From assembly GCF_000974425.1 (NCBI RefSeq), contig NZ_CP010429.1, positions 3,100,001 through 3,164,000 on the forward strand: a stretch of 64,000 bases of DNA. The letters are read 5' to 3'. Both the position numbers and the translations under genes were made by a program. Of this stretch, positions 34,278 to 42,181 are shown one piece after another (the first letter of the stretch is position 1; every line of letters starts with the position of its first letter). The DNA comes from Spirosoma radiotolerans (lineage in GTDB: Bacteria; Bacteroidota; Bacteroidia; Cytophagales; Spirosomataceae). The notes under the pieces are model-generated. The model was not told the DNA's origin and did not search any database. It saw only the letters and a list, made by a program, of their open reading frames with translations.

Positions 34278-36542
34278 CTAAGCCATAATCTTACCCAATG
34301 CATTGTCGTACAGATCCTTTGCTTCAGCCAGAGTCATAATCGGAGTGCCGTCGATCACGAACGCGGGCGCTGAATCCGTCACGGTGCCCAGGAGCATAAA
34401 CGGCATAACCGTATCATGCAGGTAGCCTTCCAGATGCTTCTGCTGTTCGGGTGAAATGGTGACGACCACGCGGCTCTGGCTCTCCCCAAAGAGGAATGAA
34501 TCCAGCCGGTGACGGTCGTCCGAAACAATCTCAAAGCCTTTGTTCCCCGCCATCGCTGACTCGGCCAGCGTAACAAACAAACCACCGTCCGACACGTCGT
34601 GGGCCGACTGAAGCCAGCCTTTGCGAATCATGGTTTTGATGCCCTCCTGCACGTGCCACTCATCGTCAAATTCGAAATAGGGCGCGGGCGACGCTTTGAT
34701 GTCCAGGAATGAATAGAGGTACTCCGACGACGCAATGTCGTTCGTCGACTGTCCGATCAGATAGATCAGGTCGCCTTCGTTCTTGAAGTCCAGCGTCATG
34801 CGGTGGGCCGGATCTTCCATCAGGCCAAGCATACCGATGGTTGGCGTCGGGAATACCGGGCCATCGTCGGAGCTTTGGTTGTAGAAACTAACGTTACCGC
34901 CCGTAACGGGTGTGCTGAACCGGCGACAGGCTTCGCCCATGCCCTGAACCGCTTCCACAAAATGCCAGTAAACTTCTGGTACATAGGGATTACCGAAGTT
35001 CAGGTTGTTGGTGACCGCCAGCGGTTCGCCCCCGGTGCAAACGATGTTGCGGCAGGCTTCGGCCACGGCAATCATAGCACCCTGACGAGGGTTCGCATTC
35101 ACGTAGCGGCTGTTGCAATCGACGGTGATAACAATGGATTTATCGGTTGCCGGAATACCGGGTCCTTTCACCCGCACAACGGCCGCGTCGGAAGGCGCAT
35201 TGGTGCTGCGGTTTCCGGTGCCCACCATCGAATCATATTGTTCGTATACCCACTTCCGCGAGCAGATATTTGGGTGTGCCAGCAGGTGTTCGGCAATTTC
35301 GCGGATGTCTTCCTTCTCGATATCATCCACATCCGAAATATCAAACTTGGCGTATTCCTTTATATAGGCCGGTTCTTTATACTCCCGGTGGTATTGCGGG
35401 GCTCCCCCACCCAACACCAGATCGAAAGCAGGAACATCGGCAACGAGTTCGCCATAGCGGTAGAAATGCAGACGGCCGAGGTCATTTTCGCCCCGTGCCG
35501 TTACTTCCCCGATTTGGGCGCAGTTCAGATCCCACTTATCGAAAATACCCTGAATAATGTGCTCTTTTCCCTTCTCGATCACGACCAGCATACGCTCCTG
35601 CGATTCGGACAGCAGAATCTCGAACGGGGCCATGTTTGGCTGACGGGTTGGCACTTTGTCGAGGTCGATGATCATACCATGTTCCCCTTTAGCACTCATC
35701 TCCGACGTTGAACAAATGATGCCCGCGGCACCCATATCCTGAATACCAATCACATAGCCCGTGGCAATGATTTCGAGTGTGGCTTCGAGCAACAGTTTCT
35801 CCATGAAGGGATCACCCACCTGCACCGCCGGTAGCTTGTCTGTGGAGGCAGCCGAGATGTCTTCCGAGGCAAAGGTGGCCCCGTGAATACCGTCTTTACC
35901 CGTTGCCGAGCCAACAATAAACACCGGATTACCAACGCCGAAGCTGGTTGCTTTCGCCGATTTGCCGACTTCCACAATGCCCGCTGAGAATGCATTTACC
36001 AGCGGATTGGTGTTGTAGCAATCATCAAAGAAGAGTTCGCCACCTACGGTCGGAATCCCGAACGCGTTGCCGTAATCGCCAATGCCTTTGACAACACCAC
36101 GCAGCAACCGCTTGGTTTTGGGAAGGTTCAGGTCGCCAAACCGCAGGGAGTTCAACTGCGCAATGGGCCGGGCACCCATGGTAAAAATATCGCGGTTGAT
36201 ACCGCCAACACCCGTTGCGGCTCCCTGATACGGTTCCAGCGCCGACGGGTGGTTGTGCGATTCGATCTTGAATGAACAGGCCAGTCCATCGCCAATGTCG
36301 ACCAGACCGGCGTTTTCATCACCAGCTTTGGCCAGCATCCGATCCGAATCGCGGGGCAGCGTTTTCAGCCAGACGATGGAGTTTTTATAGGAGCAGTGTT
36401 CCGACCACATAACCGAGAAGATACTCAGTTCAGTAAAATTTGGCCGACGCCCTAAAATTTCGGCGATTCGATCAAATTCTTCGGGTAGCAGGCCCAGTTT
36501 GCGGGCGGTCTCAAGCGAGGGAAGCGATTCCAGGGTATCCAT
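34278..36542 (-). CDS. purL: Phosphoribosylformylglycinamidine synthase subunit PurL
   Basis: 754 residues, the length of the small (Bacillus-type) PurL that works with PurS and PurQ. It converts FGAR and glutamine-derived ammonia to FGAM in purine synthesis using ATP. Signatures are 'FSVMWSEHCSYKNS' near the start, 'FKIESHNHPSALEPYQGAATG' in pieces (ATP-binding KxESHNHP), 'GEACRRFSTPVTGGNVS' and 'DVSDGGLFVTLAE'. PurS and PurQ are not in the window. An antisense ORF of about 300 codons (34803-35711) is a shadow. Confidence 0.96.
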   Translation of the reverse strand: MDTLESLPSLETARKLGLLPEEFDRIAEILGRRPNFTELSIFSVMWSEHCSYKNSIVWLKTLPRDSDRMLAKAGDENAGLVDIGDGLACSFKIESHNHPSALEPYQGAATGVGGINRDIFTMGARPIAQLNSLRFGDLNLPKTKRLLRGVVKGIGDYGNAFGIPTVGGELFFDDCYNTNPLVNAFSAGIVEVGKSAKATSFGVGNPVFIVGSATGKDGIHGATFASEDISAASTDKLPAVQVGDPFMEKLLLEATLEIIATGYVIGIQDMGAAGIICSTSEMSAKGEHGMIIDLDKVPTRQPNMAPFEILLSESQERMLVVIEKGKEHIIQGIFDKWDLNCAQIGEVTARGENDLGRLHFYRYGELVADVPAFDLVLGGGAPQYHREYKEPAYIKEYAKFDISDVDDIEKEDIREIAEHLLAHPNICSRKWVYEQYDSMVGTGNRSTNAPSDAAVVRVKGPGIPATDKSIVITVDCNSRYVNANPRQGAMIAVAEACRNIVCTGGEPLAVTNNLNFGNPYVPEVYWHFVEAVQGMGEACRRFSTPVTGGNVSFYNQSSDDGPVFPTPTIGMLGLMEDPAHRMTLDFKNEGDLIYLIGQSTNDIASSEYLYSFLDIKASPAPYFEFDDEWHVQEGIKTMIRKGWLQSAHDVSDGGLFVTLAESAMAGNKGFEIVSDDRHRLDSFLFGESQSRVVVTISPEQQKHLEGYLHDTVMPFMLLGTVTDSAPAFVIDGTPIMTLAEAKDLYDNALGKIMA

Positions 36543-36545
36543 TTT

Positions 36546-36571
36546 AACGAGCGAAAGCGTGAAAGAGCGAA
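36546..36571. repeat. Short seven-base-rhythm repeat
   Basis: Read on the plus strand: GAGCGAA AGCGTGA AAGAGCG AACG, directly upstream of purL. It resembles the motifs at 14166-14181 and 14213-14240. Confidence 0.4.
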
Positions 36572-36680
36572 CGTACTGACAGTGAAGGCGTTTCGATTGG
36601 CTGATTCACCTGTTTACGTTTACATTCTTTAAAACAATGCTCAAAATTAGGCTTTTTAGCTGAAAATGGCCCGTAGTGGG

Positions 36681-36710
36681 TTGACAAATCTCGAAACGTT
36701 CTTATATTTG
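36681..36710 (+). promoter_or_regulatory. Promoter of tRNA-Ser
   Basis: TTGACA (36681-36686) and TATATTTG (36703-36710, exact TAnnTTTG) with 16 nt between. The mature tRNA begins 10 nt after the -7 element. Confidence 0.75.
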
Positions 36711-36720
36711 CACCCAAGAA

Positions 36721-36805
36721 AGAGAGATGGCAGAGTGGTCGATTGCGGTGGTCTTGAAAACCACTGACTGTAACAGGTCCGGGGGTTCGAATCCCTCTCT
36801 CTCTG
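36721..36805 (+). tRNA. tRNA-Ser(TGA)
   Basis: 85-nt type-II cloverleaf: acceptor AGAGAGA pairs with TCTCTCT, discriminator G, D-arm with AGTGGTCGAT, anticodon stem GTGGT/ACCAC with loop CTTGAAA (anticodon TGA), a long variable arm and T-arm GGGGG TTCGAAT CCCTC. CCA is not encoded. Downstream DNA turns AT-rich, as at integration sites used by mobile islands. Confidence 0.95.
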
Positions 36806-36817
36806 CATAGAATAATT

Positions 36818-36855
36818 AAAAGCACTCATAATCAGCGATTTGAGTGCTTTTTTTT
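36818..36855 (+). terminator. Rho-independent terminator of tRNA-Ser
   Basis: AAAAGCACTCA (36818-36828) pairs with TGAGTGCTTTT (36841-36851), an 11-bp stem that runs into eight T. Confidence 0.9.
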
Positions 36856-36985
36856 GTATGGTTTGTATCTAAAATAATAATAGTTTTGACTGGATACAAG
36901 AATTGTTTCAAGTAATGAACTTACCTTCTCCTTAGCATACTTGGAAATTTGGTGAGCTTTTTAGAAAAAGATTACGGTAAGCTTT

Positions 36986-38575
36986 ATGTATATAAGTAAA
37001 TTTATCCTAGAAAACATTAGGTGCTTTGGCGGAAATCACACAATAGATTCGTCAAAAAATATAAATTTAATTGTTGGCCATAATAATTCGGGAAAATCTA
37101 CCATTTTAAAATCTATTTATCATTTGCAAGGATATAATTTTTCTGATGCAGATAGAACTATTGACACGAACAGAAGCTCAATTACAATTAATTTAGAGAC
37201 TAATAAAAATTTTTATGACTTCAACAACTTTCCTAATAATCCATACACAGTTGAACTGGTAGAAGATGTAAAAGTAAAATTTAATTTTTCTAAGATACGT
37301 GATACATTCGCAATAACTTCAGGGATAGAAATGTTTAACAAAGGGGATGGGGCTAGCGCTCTAAATGTGACCTTTGACCCATATTTACGCATTTCAAACA
37401 AAAACTTAATTTACCCGTATTTCTCTAATAGAAGATTTAAAAGCTACAGCAAATCTATCCTGCGAAGTGAAAGAGAAAAAGTAGAAGATTTAAGTAATTT
37501 ATTTGCCAAAATTGACTTCTTATCTACATCCAATAGAAATATTTCTAATCTTTACCGTGAAGCTTGTGAAAATATATTAGGATTTTATATTGGTACTGAA
37601 CAAGATGAAGAAGGCAAGCATGCTGCATTTGCGATAGATGATTATAGAAGTATTCCTCTAACATCAATGGGAGATGGCGTCCCCAATATTCTAGGTCTAA
37701 TTACTGATCTTTGCCTAGCAGATGACAAAATTTTCTTGATTGAGGAGCCGGAAAACGACATTCACCCTAAAGCTCTAAAAGCTCTTTTAAAGCTTATTTT
37801 AGAAAAAAGTACAACAAATCAATTTTTCATTTCTACCCACTCTAATATTGTAGTTAGAACCCTTGGTGCAAATAATTCAACAAAAATCTTTCAGATTACG
37901 ACTGCAAACGATTTTTCAACCTTTGTTAAAATTCCACATTCAAAAATTTTAGAAATTTCTAACGATTCTAGAGATAGGCTTAAACTACTTGAAGATTTAG
38001 GTTACGATGTATATGATTATGCTTTGTGGAAAGGCTGGTTGTTCTTGGAAGAATCCTCAGCAGAAACTATCATAAATGAAATTCTTATTCCAAATTTCTG
38101 TGATGATCTCAGAAATAAGTTAAGGACGTTTTCCAGTAATGGATTTGATGGTATTAGCGAAAAGTATAAAAGCTTCAGTAGCCTTTTCATTTACTCTCAT
38201 TTAGATTCACTTTATAAAGATCGCGCTTGGGTAATCATAGATGCAGGAGAAAAAGAAAATTCAGAAATTGAAAAATTAAAAAAATACTTTCCAGAAGGTA
38301 AAATTAATAATCAATTTAGACAGCTCAGCAAACATAATTTTGAAGAATATTACCCTGATAAGTTTTCAGAGCAAATATCAGAGATCGAAAATATAGATAC
38401 ATTAACACTTAGTAAAGATGAAAAGGTATCTTTAAAGAAAAAATTAAAGAAACAGCTTTTAAATGAAGTAAAAGAGTGGTATTCAAAAGAACCAAACGAA
38501 GCAAAATCAGCATTTGAGAAATCTGCAAGTGAGGTCATTAATATTCTTAAACAAATACAAGAAATACTTAAATAA
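36986..38575 (+). CDS. OLD-like AAA ATPase with degenerate TOPRIM-like C-terminus
   Basis: 529 residues. An SMC/ABC-like N-terminal ATPase: Walker A 'GHNNSGKST' (residues 31-39), signature-like 'TSMGDGVPN' (about 226-234), Walker B 'IFLIEEPENDIHP' (about 247-259), His switch 'FFISTHSNIVV' (about 277-287). The C-terminal half has the layout of OLD-family nucleases: 'WLFLEESSAETIINEIL' in place of the usual LVEGxxD, 'WVIIDAGEKEN' where TOPRIM has DxD, and 'LSKHNFEEYYPDKF' resembling 'RNLEEY'. The gene is much more AT-rich than its neighbours and directly follows tRNA-Ser, so it was probably acquired. OLD-like ATPases often work in phage defence, alone or with a partner. Confidence 0.8.
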   Translation: MYISKFILENIRCFGGNHTIDSSKNINLIVGHNNSGKSTILKSIYHLQGYNFSDADRTIDTNRSSITINLETNKNFYDFNNFPNNPYTVELVEDVKVKFNFSKIRDTFAITSGIEMFNKGDGASALNVTFDPYLRISNKNLIYPYFSNRRFKSYSKSILRSEREKVEDLSNLFAKIDFLSTSNRNISNLYREACENILGFYIGTEQDEEGKHAAFAIDDYRSIPLTSMGDGVPNILGLITDLCLADDKIFLIEEPENDIHPKALKALLKLILEKSTTNQFFISTHSNIVVRTLGANNSTKIFQITTANDFSTFVKIPHSKILEISNDSRDRLKLLEDLGYDVYDYALWKGWLFLEESSAETIINEILIPNFCDDLRNKLRTFSSNGFDGISEKYKSFSSLFIYSHLDSLYKDRAWVIIDAGEKENSEIEKLKKYFPEGKINNQFRQLSKHNFEEYYPDKFSEQISEIENIDTLTLSKDEKVSLKKKLKKQLLNEVKEWYSKEPNEAKSAFEKSASEVINILKQIQEILK

Positions 38576-38643
38576 TATTTATGAAGCTTAATGCAAAAAT
38601 ATTGACGATTAAAGATCATTTCTAAGTTTTCTTCTCAAAGCTT

Positions 38644-38832
38644 TTACACATACATAACAACAGAAAGCTGAATCCATCCTTTCGCTCTCATATTTTTCAT
38701 TGCAGTGTAGGCAAACCTTATGATAGTATCTCCTATTCTCTCTGGTTCAACTTCTATTAACATTGGAATTTGATAGCTAAATAGTCTTTTAGCATATCCT
38801 AGAAAACACCAATTCCAATCCCCTAAAATCAT
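38644..38832 (-). CDS. Small hypothetical ORF, 62 aa
   Basis: Starts 'MILGDWNWCFLGYAKRLF'. Same frame as the ORF just upstream on the strand, separated by stops and seven codons. May be a real small gene of the island or a piece of a decayed one. No known family. Confidence 0.3.
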   Translation of the reverse strand: MILGDWNWCFLGYAKRLFSYQIPMLIEVEPERIGDTIIRFAYTAMKNMRAKGWIQLSVVMYV

Positions 38833-38859
38833 TTATTATGCATTGCAACCGTTACCTGC

Positions 38860-38982
38860 TTATACCTTGCTTGATGGCGTTCCAGTATCTATTGCGTCAA
38901 AAATGAACTGAATCGCCTTCGTGCTTAAGCAATAATACTCAATCTCCCAAGGCATCCCCATTAAATTAACATTAATGTACAT
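38860..38982 (-). CDS. Small hypothetical ORF, 40 aa
   Basis: Starts 'MYINVNLMGMPWEIEYYC'. Preceded by an A-rich stretch (AAAATAAGTAGA). Followed in frame by stops and then the 62-codon ORF. Might be the first of two small proteins of the island; no homology is recognised. Confidence 0.3.
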   Translation of the reverse strand: MYINVNLMGMPWEIEYYCLSTKAIQFIFDAIDTGTPSSKV

Positions 38983-39178
38983 TCTACTTATTTTATTGTT
39001 TAACAGCTATTTATGCCGTTTTTAGTTTTATCTTTACAGCTATACTATACTGTTAAGCAATGAAGAGAGTCGTTTACTACGTAGCGTATTTATGCTCATC
39101 TATGTACCATCTATTATTTACCGGTAAAAAAGAACTTGATGAATTTCAGGAAGATCTGTAAGCAGATAGATACGCTCC

Positions 39179-39571
39179 TCATTTTTTCTTAACGGACGTA
39201 AGCACCAGATAGCGTATGGATTCTCCACCCAGACGTGGTGATGGCATTTTCACGTCCGTATAGTAGGCTCCGTCGAAAATAACGCTTTGATTGACCGTTT
39301 TCAATTCGTCGGGCATGTTACACACCAGCCCGGTTAAGCTGGTGTCGATGCCGCCCAGATATACATTGATATAATACAGGTTCAGGTCGTCGCGATACCC
39401 AACCCGCCCTTCCCGCTGGGTTACCTGTGCGTCCAGCGTTAATGAACTGGCACAGGTGCTTGCAGGTAGAATAATGGGTTTGTCTTCTTCCAGTACTGGG
39501 GCTGGATCAACCGTTGATGTTGACTGGCAACCCAGCGCCAGCACCAGGATGATAAGGATACTTTTTTTCAT
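39179..39571 (-). CDS. Small lipoprotein, 130 aa
   Basis: Lipoprotein signal 'LIILVLALGC' with Cys about residue 15, then an acidic/proline linker ('VDPAPVLEEDKPIILP'). The remainder, including 'EGRVGYRDDLNLYYINVYL' and 'SPRLGGESIRYLVLTSV', is a short beta-rich domain I cannot place. GC-normal, so it marks the end of the AT-rich island. Divergent from the DUF5958-like gene. Confidence 0.6.
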   Translation of the reverse strand: MKKSILIILVLALGCQSTSTVDPAPVLEEDKPIILPASTCASSLTLDAQVTQREGRVGYRDDLNLYYINVYLGGIDTSLTGLVCNMPDELKTVNQSVIFDGAYYTDVKMPSPRLGGESIRYLVLTSVKKK

Positions 39572-39646
39572 AATCTTATCTCAGTCTGGGAGGATAACGT
39601 AATAAGGTGCTAGTTAGTAAACATCGCCGTCTATACCTATCGGATT

Positions 39647-40444
39647 ATGAGCCTGGAAGAGGAAATAGCCATTAACCAATTTGGTCAGGGTGCTTTGTCG
39701 GAGGCAGACATGCTGAACGCCTTTGCTCAACTGGATGCGCCCCAACAACGCAAACGGTTTATTCAGCTTTACCTTCATGTAGCCAGCCAGAAGCTGGCGG
39801 CTTCCGATGTTGACCAGGCGCTTTCCAATTGTTCACTGACTACCGAGGACCCTGTCAATAAGTACCTGAATCTTGCGTATTTCAAGGTTGGTTCCAAGGG
39901 AATAATTTACACTCCATATACGGAAGAGCCCCCCGAAGGCGATCTGGTAAAGCCCTATAAGGTGCTGTTGTATGTGTTCAAAGCCAATTACCAACGGCGA
40001 TATGCTGTAGAAAAGGACAACTCGACAATGTGGTGGTATCAGGATTTTTCTAAAAGCAAAACCGCACAGGACCTACTGGACACCCATCGCAGATTGGCCG
40101 AGGAAATCTACGCCAATGCCAGCTTTCGAACGGAGTTTATGACCATGGCCAAATTATGGCACACGTACTATGACATGATGCAAACTTTGCGTCAGGAACC
40201 TCCTGCGGAGCCTAAGACGCGCTTTGATTTTATTCGGTACGACCAAATAGAGCACGATCCCACCTGGACAGCAGCAAATGATCGGATGCGGGCATGCGCC
40301 TTATTACGCAGTTCCGTCGAAAAAGCATTGTTTAAACAATATGGCCAGGATATCGATGAGATCAGGCGATTGACCCTGGACGTCATTAACCGGCACATGC
40401 ATGAAACGTATTCCAGCGGGATTGATGAGTACATAGGCTACTAG
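39647..40444 (+). CDS. Hypothetical protein, DUF5958-like N-terminus
   Basis: 265 residues, soluble. The opening 'MSLEEEIAINQFGQG' and following 'LSEADMLNAFAQLDAPQQRKRF' look like the small DUF5958 family ('MSLEEE..INKYGQG'), here at the start of a longer protein. The C-terminal half ('FDFIRYDQIEHDPTWT', 'IDEIRRLTLDVINRHMHETY') is not recognised. It may function in the cytosol. The DUF assignment is from memory and moderate. Confidence 0.5.
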   Translation: MSLEEEIAINQFGQGALSEADMLNAFAQLDAPQQRKRFIQLYLHVASQKLAASDVDQALSNCSLTTEDPVNKYLNLAYFKVGSKGIIYTPYTEEPPEGDLVKPYKVLLYVFKANYQRRYAVEKDNSTMWWYQDFSKSKTAQDLLDTHRRLAEEIYANASFRTEFMTMAKLWHTYYDMMQTLRQEPPAEPKTRFDFIRYDQIEHDPTWTAANDRMRACALLRSSVEKALFKQYGQDIDEIRRLTLDVINRHMHETYSSGIDEYIGY

Positions 40445-40508
40445 AATACGTTTCAACAATAAGAAAGAGAATTTTCGACTGGTGACCTTTTAAACAAGCT
40501 CATTCCGT

Positions 40509-40946
40509 TTACTCAACTGACAGACTACGCGGTGGCCCGAAGGTAATAACCCGCTGTGATTCGACGGCGGGCATCCGGACAATCGTTACCTGCCGAACGA
40601 CGGTTTCGCGGTCGTCAGTAATTTCGAAGTCATACACCCCAGATTCGGCTTCATCAAATCTGAATTTCAATCTGTATTTAACAGATGATTTGTTCAAGTA
40701 CTGCCGAAACAGGACGGCCCCTTTTTCATTCCGCAACGTAACAACCACGCGCTTCGGCAGATAGACAGCCATCATCAGGTTGATCGTCCAGTTCGACTCC
40801 ATATACATACCTACTTCGAACGACTTCCCGCCCCTCCCTGAATCAACAGGGTTCGTCATCCCGGCTTGTGCGTTGATCGGTGCGGCTGCCAGAAACAGCA
40901 TGCTCAAGATCAATGCGTTTACAACATGTTGTGCAGACGTTTTCAT
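40509..40946 (-). CDS. Small exported protein, divergent from LysR gene
   Basis: 145 residues with a signal peptide ('ALILSMLFLAAAPINAQ'). The mature part ('RVVVTLRNEKGAVLFRQYL', 'FRFDEAESGVYDFEITDDRE') is a single beta-sandwich-like domain resembling the fragments called DUF3244 or T9SS-type sorting domains, but it lacks the PNP-type motif. It is divergent from the LysR gene, so a target of that regulator by position. Function unknown. Confidence 0.6.
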   Translation of the reverse strand: MKTSAQHVVNALILSMLFLAAAPINAQAGMTNPVDSGRGGKSFEVGMYMESNWTINLMMAVYLPKRVVVTLRNEKGAVLFRQYLNKSSVKYRLKFRFDEAESGVYDFEITDDRETVVRQVTIVRMPAVESQRVITFGPPRSLSVE

Positions 40947-40997
40947 TGTATTCCTTTGATTTATTCGCCTTAATTGGCTGAATCAAAGGTGCGGGGT

Positions 40998-41028
40998 TTT
41001 GACCTATTAGTAAAGCGAATTATTTTTG
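40998..41028 (+). promoter_or_regulatory. Promoter of the LysR-type gene
   Basis: TTTGAC (40998-41003) and TATTTTTG (41021-41028, exact TAnnTTTG) with 17 nt between. Transcription would start near 41035, leaving a leader of about 18 nt before ATG 41053. Confidence 0.7.
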
Positions 41029-41037
41029 TCAAAATCA

Positions 41038-41050
41038 TGAATTTAATTCA
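41038..41050. promoter_or_regulatory. Candidate LysR/MetR operator TGAA-N5-TTCA
   Basis: TGAATTTAATTCA is a palindrome of the TGAA-N5-TTCA type known for MetR, in the LysR family. It lies between the predicted transcription start and the ATG of the regulator, a place suited to autoregulation, and 92 bp from the divergent gene's ATG. Confidence 0.5.
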
Positions 41051-41052
41051 TC

Positions 41053-41958
41053 ATGGAAATCCGGCACCTACAGATGGTGAGAGAAGTAGCGACCTGCGGT
41101 AACCTGACCAAGGCCGCCGATCAGCTTTTTCTGACCCAATCAGCGTTAAGTCATCAACTAAAAGAGCTGGAAAGCTCTTTCAATACGCAGCTTTTCATTC
41201 GCGATAAAAAACAGATGATACTGACCCAGGCGGGCGAAGTTGTGCTGCAGGCTGCTGAAAGGATTCTGGCGGAGGTAGCGGATACACGAGCTAAAGTTCG
41301 AAAGCTGACCGATATTGAAGTGGGTGAGGTCCGGCTTTGTACCCAATGCTATACATCTTATCATTGGTTGGCCGGTTTTCTGCGGGAGTTCCAGCTACAT
41401 TATCCCAAAGTTGACGTCAATGTTGAGCTGGAAGCTGGTACACACGACGCTGACTTTCATCTACTGGCGAATAAGATTGACGTAGCTATTACCGAAGGCG
41501 AGCAAAATCCCAAATTTTCGTATACACCGCTTTTCCAGGATGAGTTTGTGGCCATCGTTGCCCCTGATCATGCCTGGGCGGGTCGCTGCTGGGTAGAACT
41601 GGAGGAGTTTTCCAGTCAGAATTACATCATGTACAATATTCCGGAGGAAGAAAGCTCAAATTTCATGATGCTATTCAAGCATCGACGTCCGCTTAAGGTC
41701 TATAAAATCACGCTGACTGAGGCTATTCTGGAGATGGTAAAAGCCGGACTGGGCGTTGCTGTCCTGCCTACCTGGGTAGTAAAACCCTATTTGCAGTCGG
41801 GCCAATTGGTGGCCGTTCCAATAACGGAACAGCGGGTATTGCGGACATGGTATGCGGCTACCCTGAAAACGAAACAGCAAGCCCCCTACACAACCGTTTT
41901 TATTGACAAATTAGCGGCTTACATGAACCAATTAGAGGGCTATGCCTGCGTTGTCTAA
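41053..41958 (+). CDS. LysR-family transcriptional regulator (MetR-like)
   Basis: 301 residues. Winged HTH at the N-terminus ('NLTKAADQLFLTQSALSHQL', about residues 17-36) followed by 'LESSFNTQLFIRDKKQMILT', and a periplasmic-binding-like co-inducer domain ('VGEVRLCTQCYTSYHWL', 'VLPTWVVKPYL'). The text 'CYTSYHWL' and the operator type upstream resemble MetR, the homocysteine-responsive activator of methionine genes, but no met gene is adjacent. It is divergent from a small exported protein, with operator and promoter in the 106-bp gap. Confidence 0.9.
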   Translation: MEIRHLQMVREVATCGNLTKAADQLFLTQSALSHQLKELESSFNTQLFIRDKKQMILTQAGEVVLQAAERILAEVADTRAKVRKLTDIEVGEVRLCTQCYTSYHWLAGFLREFQLHYPKVDVNVELEAGTHDADFHLLANKIDVAITEGEQNPKFSYTPLFQDEFVAIVAPDHAWAGRCWVELEEFSSQNYIMYNIPEEESSNFMMLFKHRRPLKVYKITLTEAILEMVKAGLGVAVLPTWVVKPYLQSGQLVAVPITEQRVLRTWYAATLKTKQQAPYTTVFIDKLAAYMNQLEGYACVV

Positions 41959-42056
41959 TTCATCTCTGACCGTTTGTAAACAAACACTCAATGCATCGGG
42001 AGTACATTCTTTTTACATAAACACATGACTGTCATTTATTCACTATAAATAATAAC

Positions 42057-42116
42057 AGCCGTTTTGTGATCCCGGCCCGTCCGCCGGTTCGGACGGGCCG
42101 GGATCACAAAACGGCT
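42057..42116. terminator. Perfect 27-bp hairpin between converging genes
   Basis: Left arm 42057-42083 and right arm 42090-42116 are exactly complementary over 27 bp, GC-rich in the middle (CCCGGCCCGTCCG), loop CCGGTT. It sits between the LysR stop (41958) and the receiver gene stop (42182). Likely a bidirectional terminator; no long U-run on either side. Confidence 0.8.
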
Positions 42117-42181
42117 ATAAATTCCGTTTAATTACGTTATTTAGGTTAGGGTGATACAGCCACAAATTTTTGGCTATAGTG

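Larger units (their letters stand above)
38576..39178. other. AT-rich tail of the island
   Basis: About 600 bp with low GC. It holds two small minus-strand ORFs (38644-38832 and 38860-38982, in the same frame) and one 33-codon plus-strand ORF (39059-39160, 'MKRVVYYVAYLCSS...'). None has a recognisable motif. I looked for a copy of the tRNA-Ser 3' end as an att site here and did not find one by eye. Confidence 0.4.

Noticed and set aside
34803..35711. 302-codon ORF antisense to purL
   Set aside because: It lies wholly within the highly conserved purL gene and has no recognisable motif; it is a shadow caused by codon bias.
36786..39178. att duplication of the tRNA-Ser 3' end at the far edge of the AT-rich block
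   Set aside because: I searched by eye for GAATCCCTCTCTCTCTGC-like sequence and found only a weak, non-identical stretch near 38672, so the boundaries of the island remain unproven.
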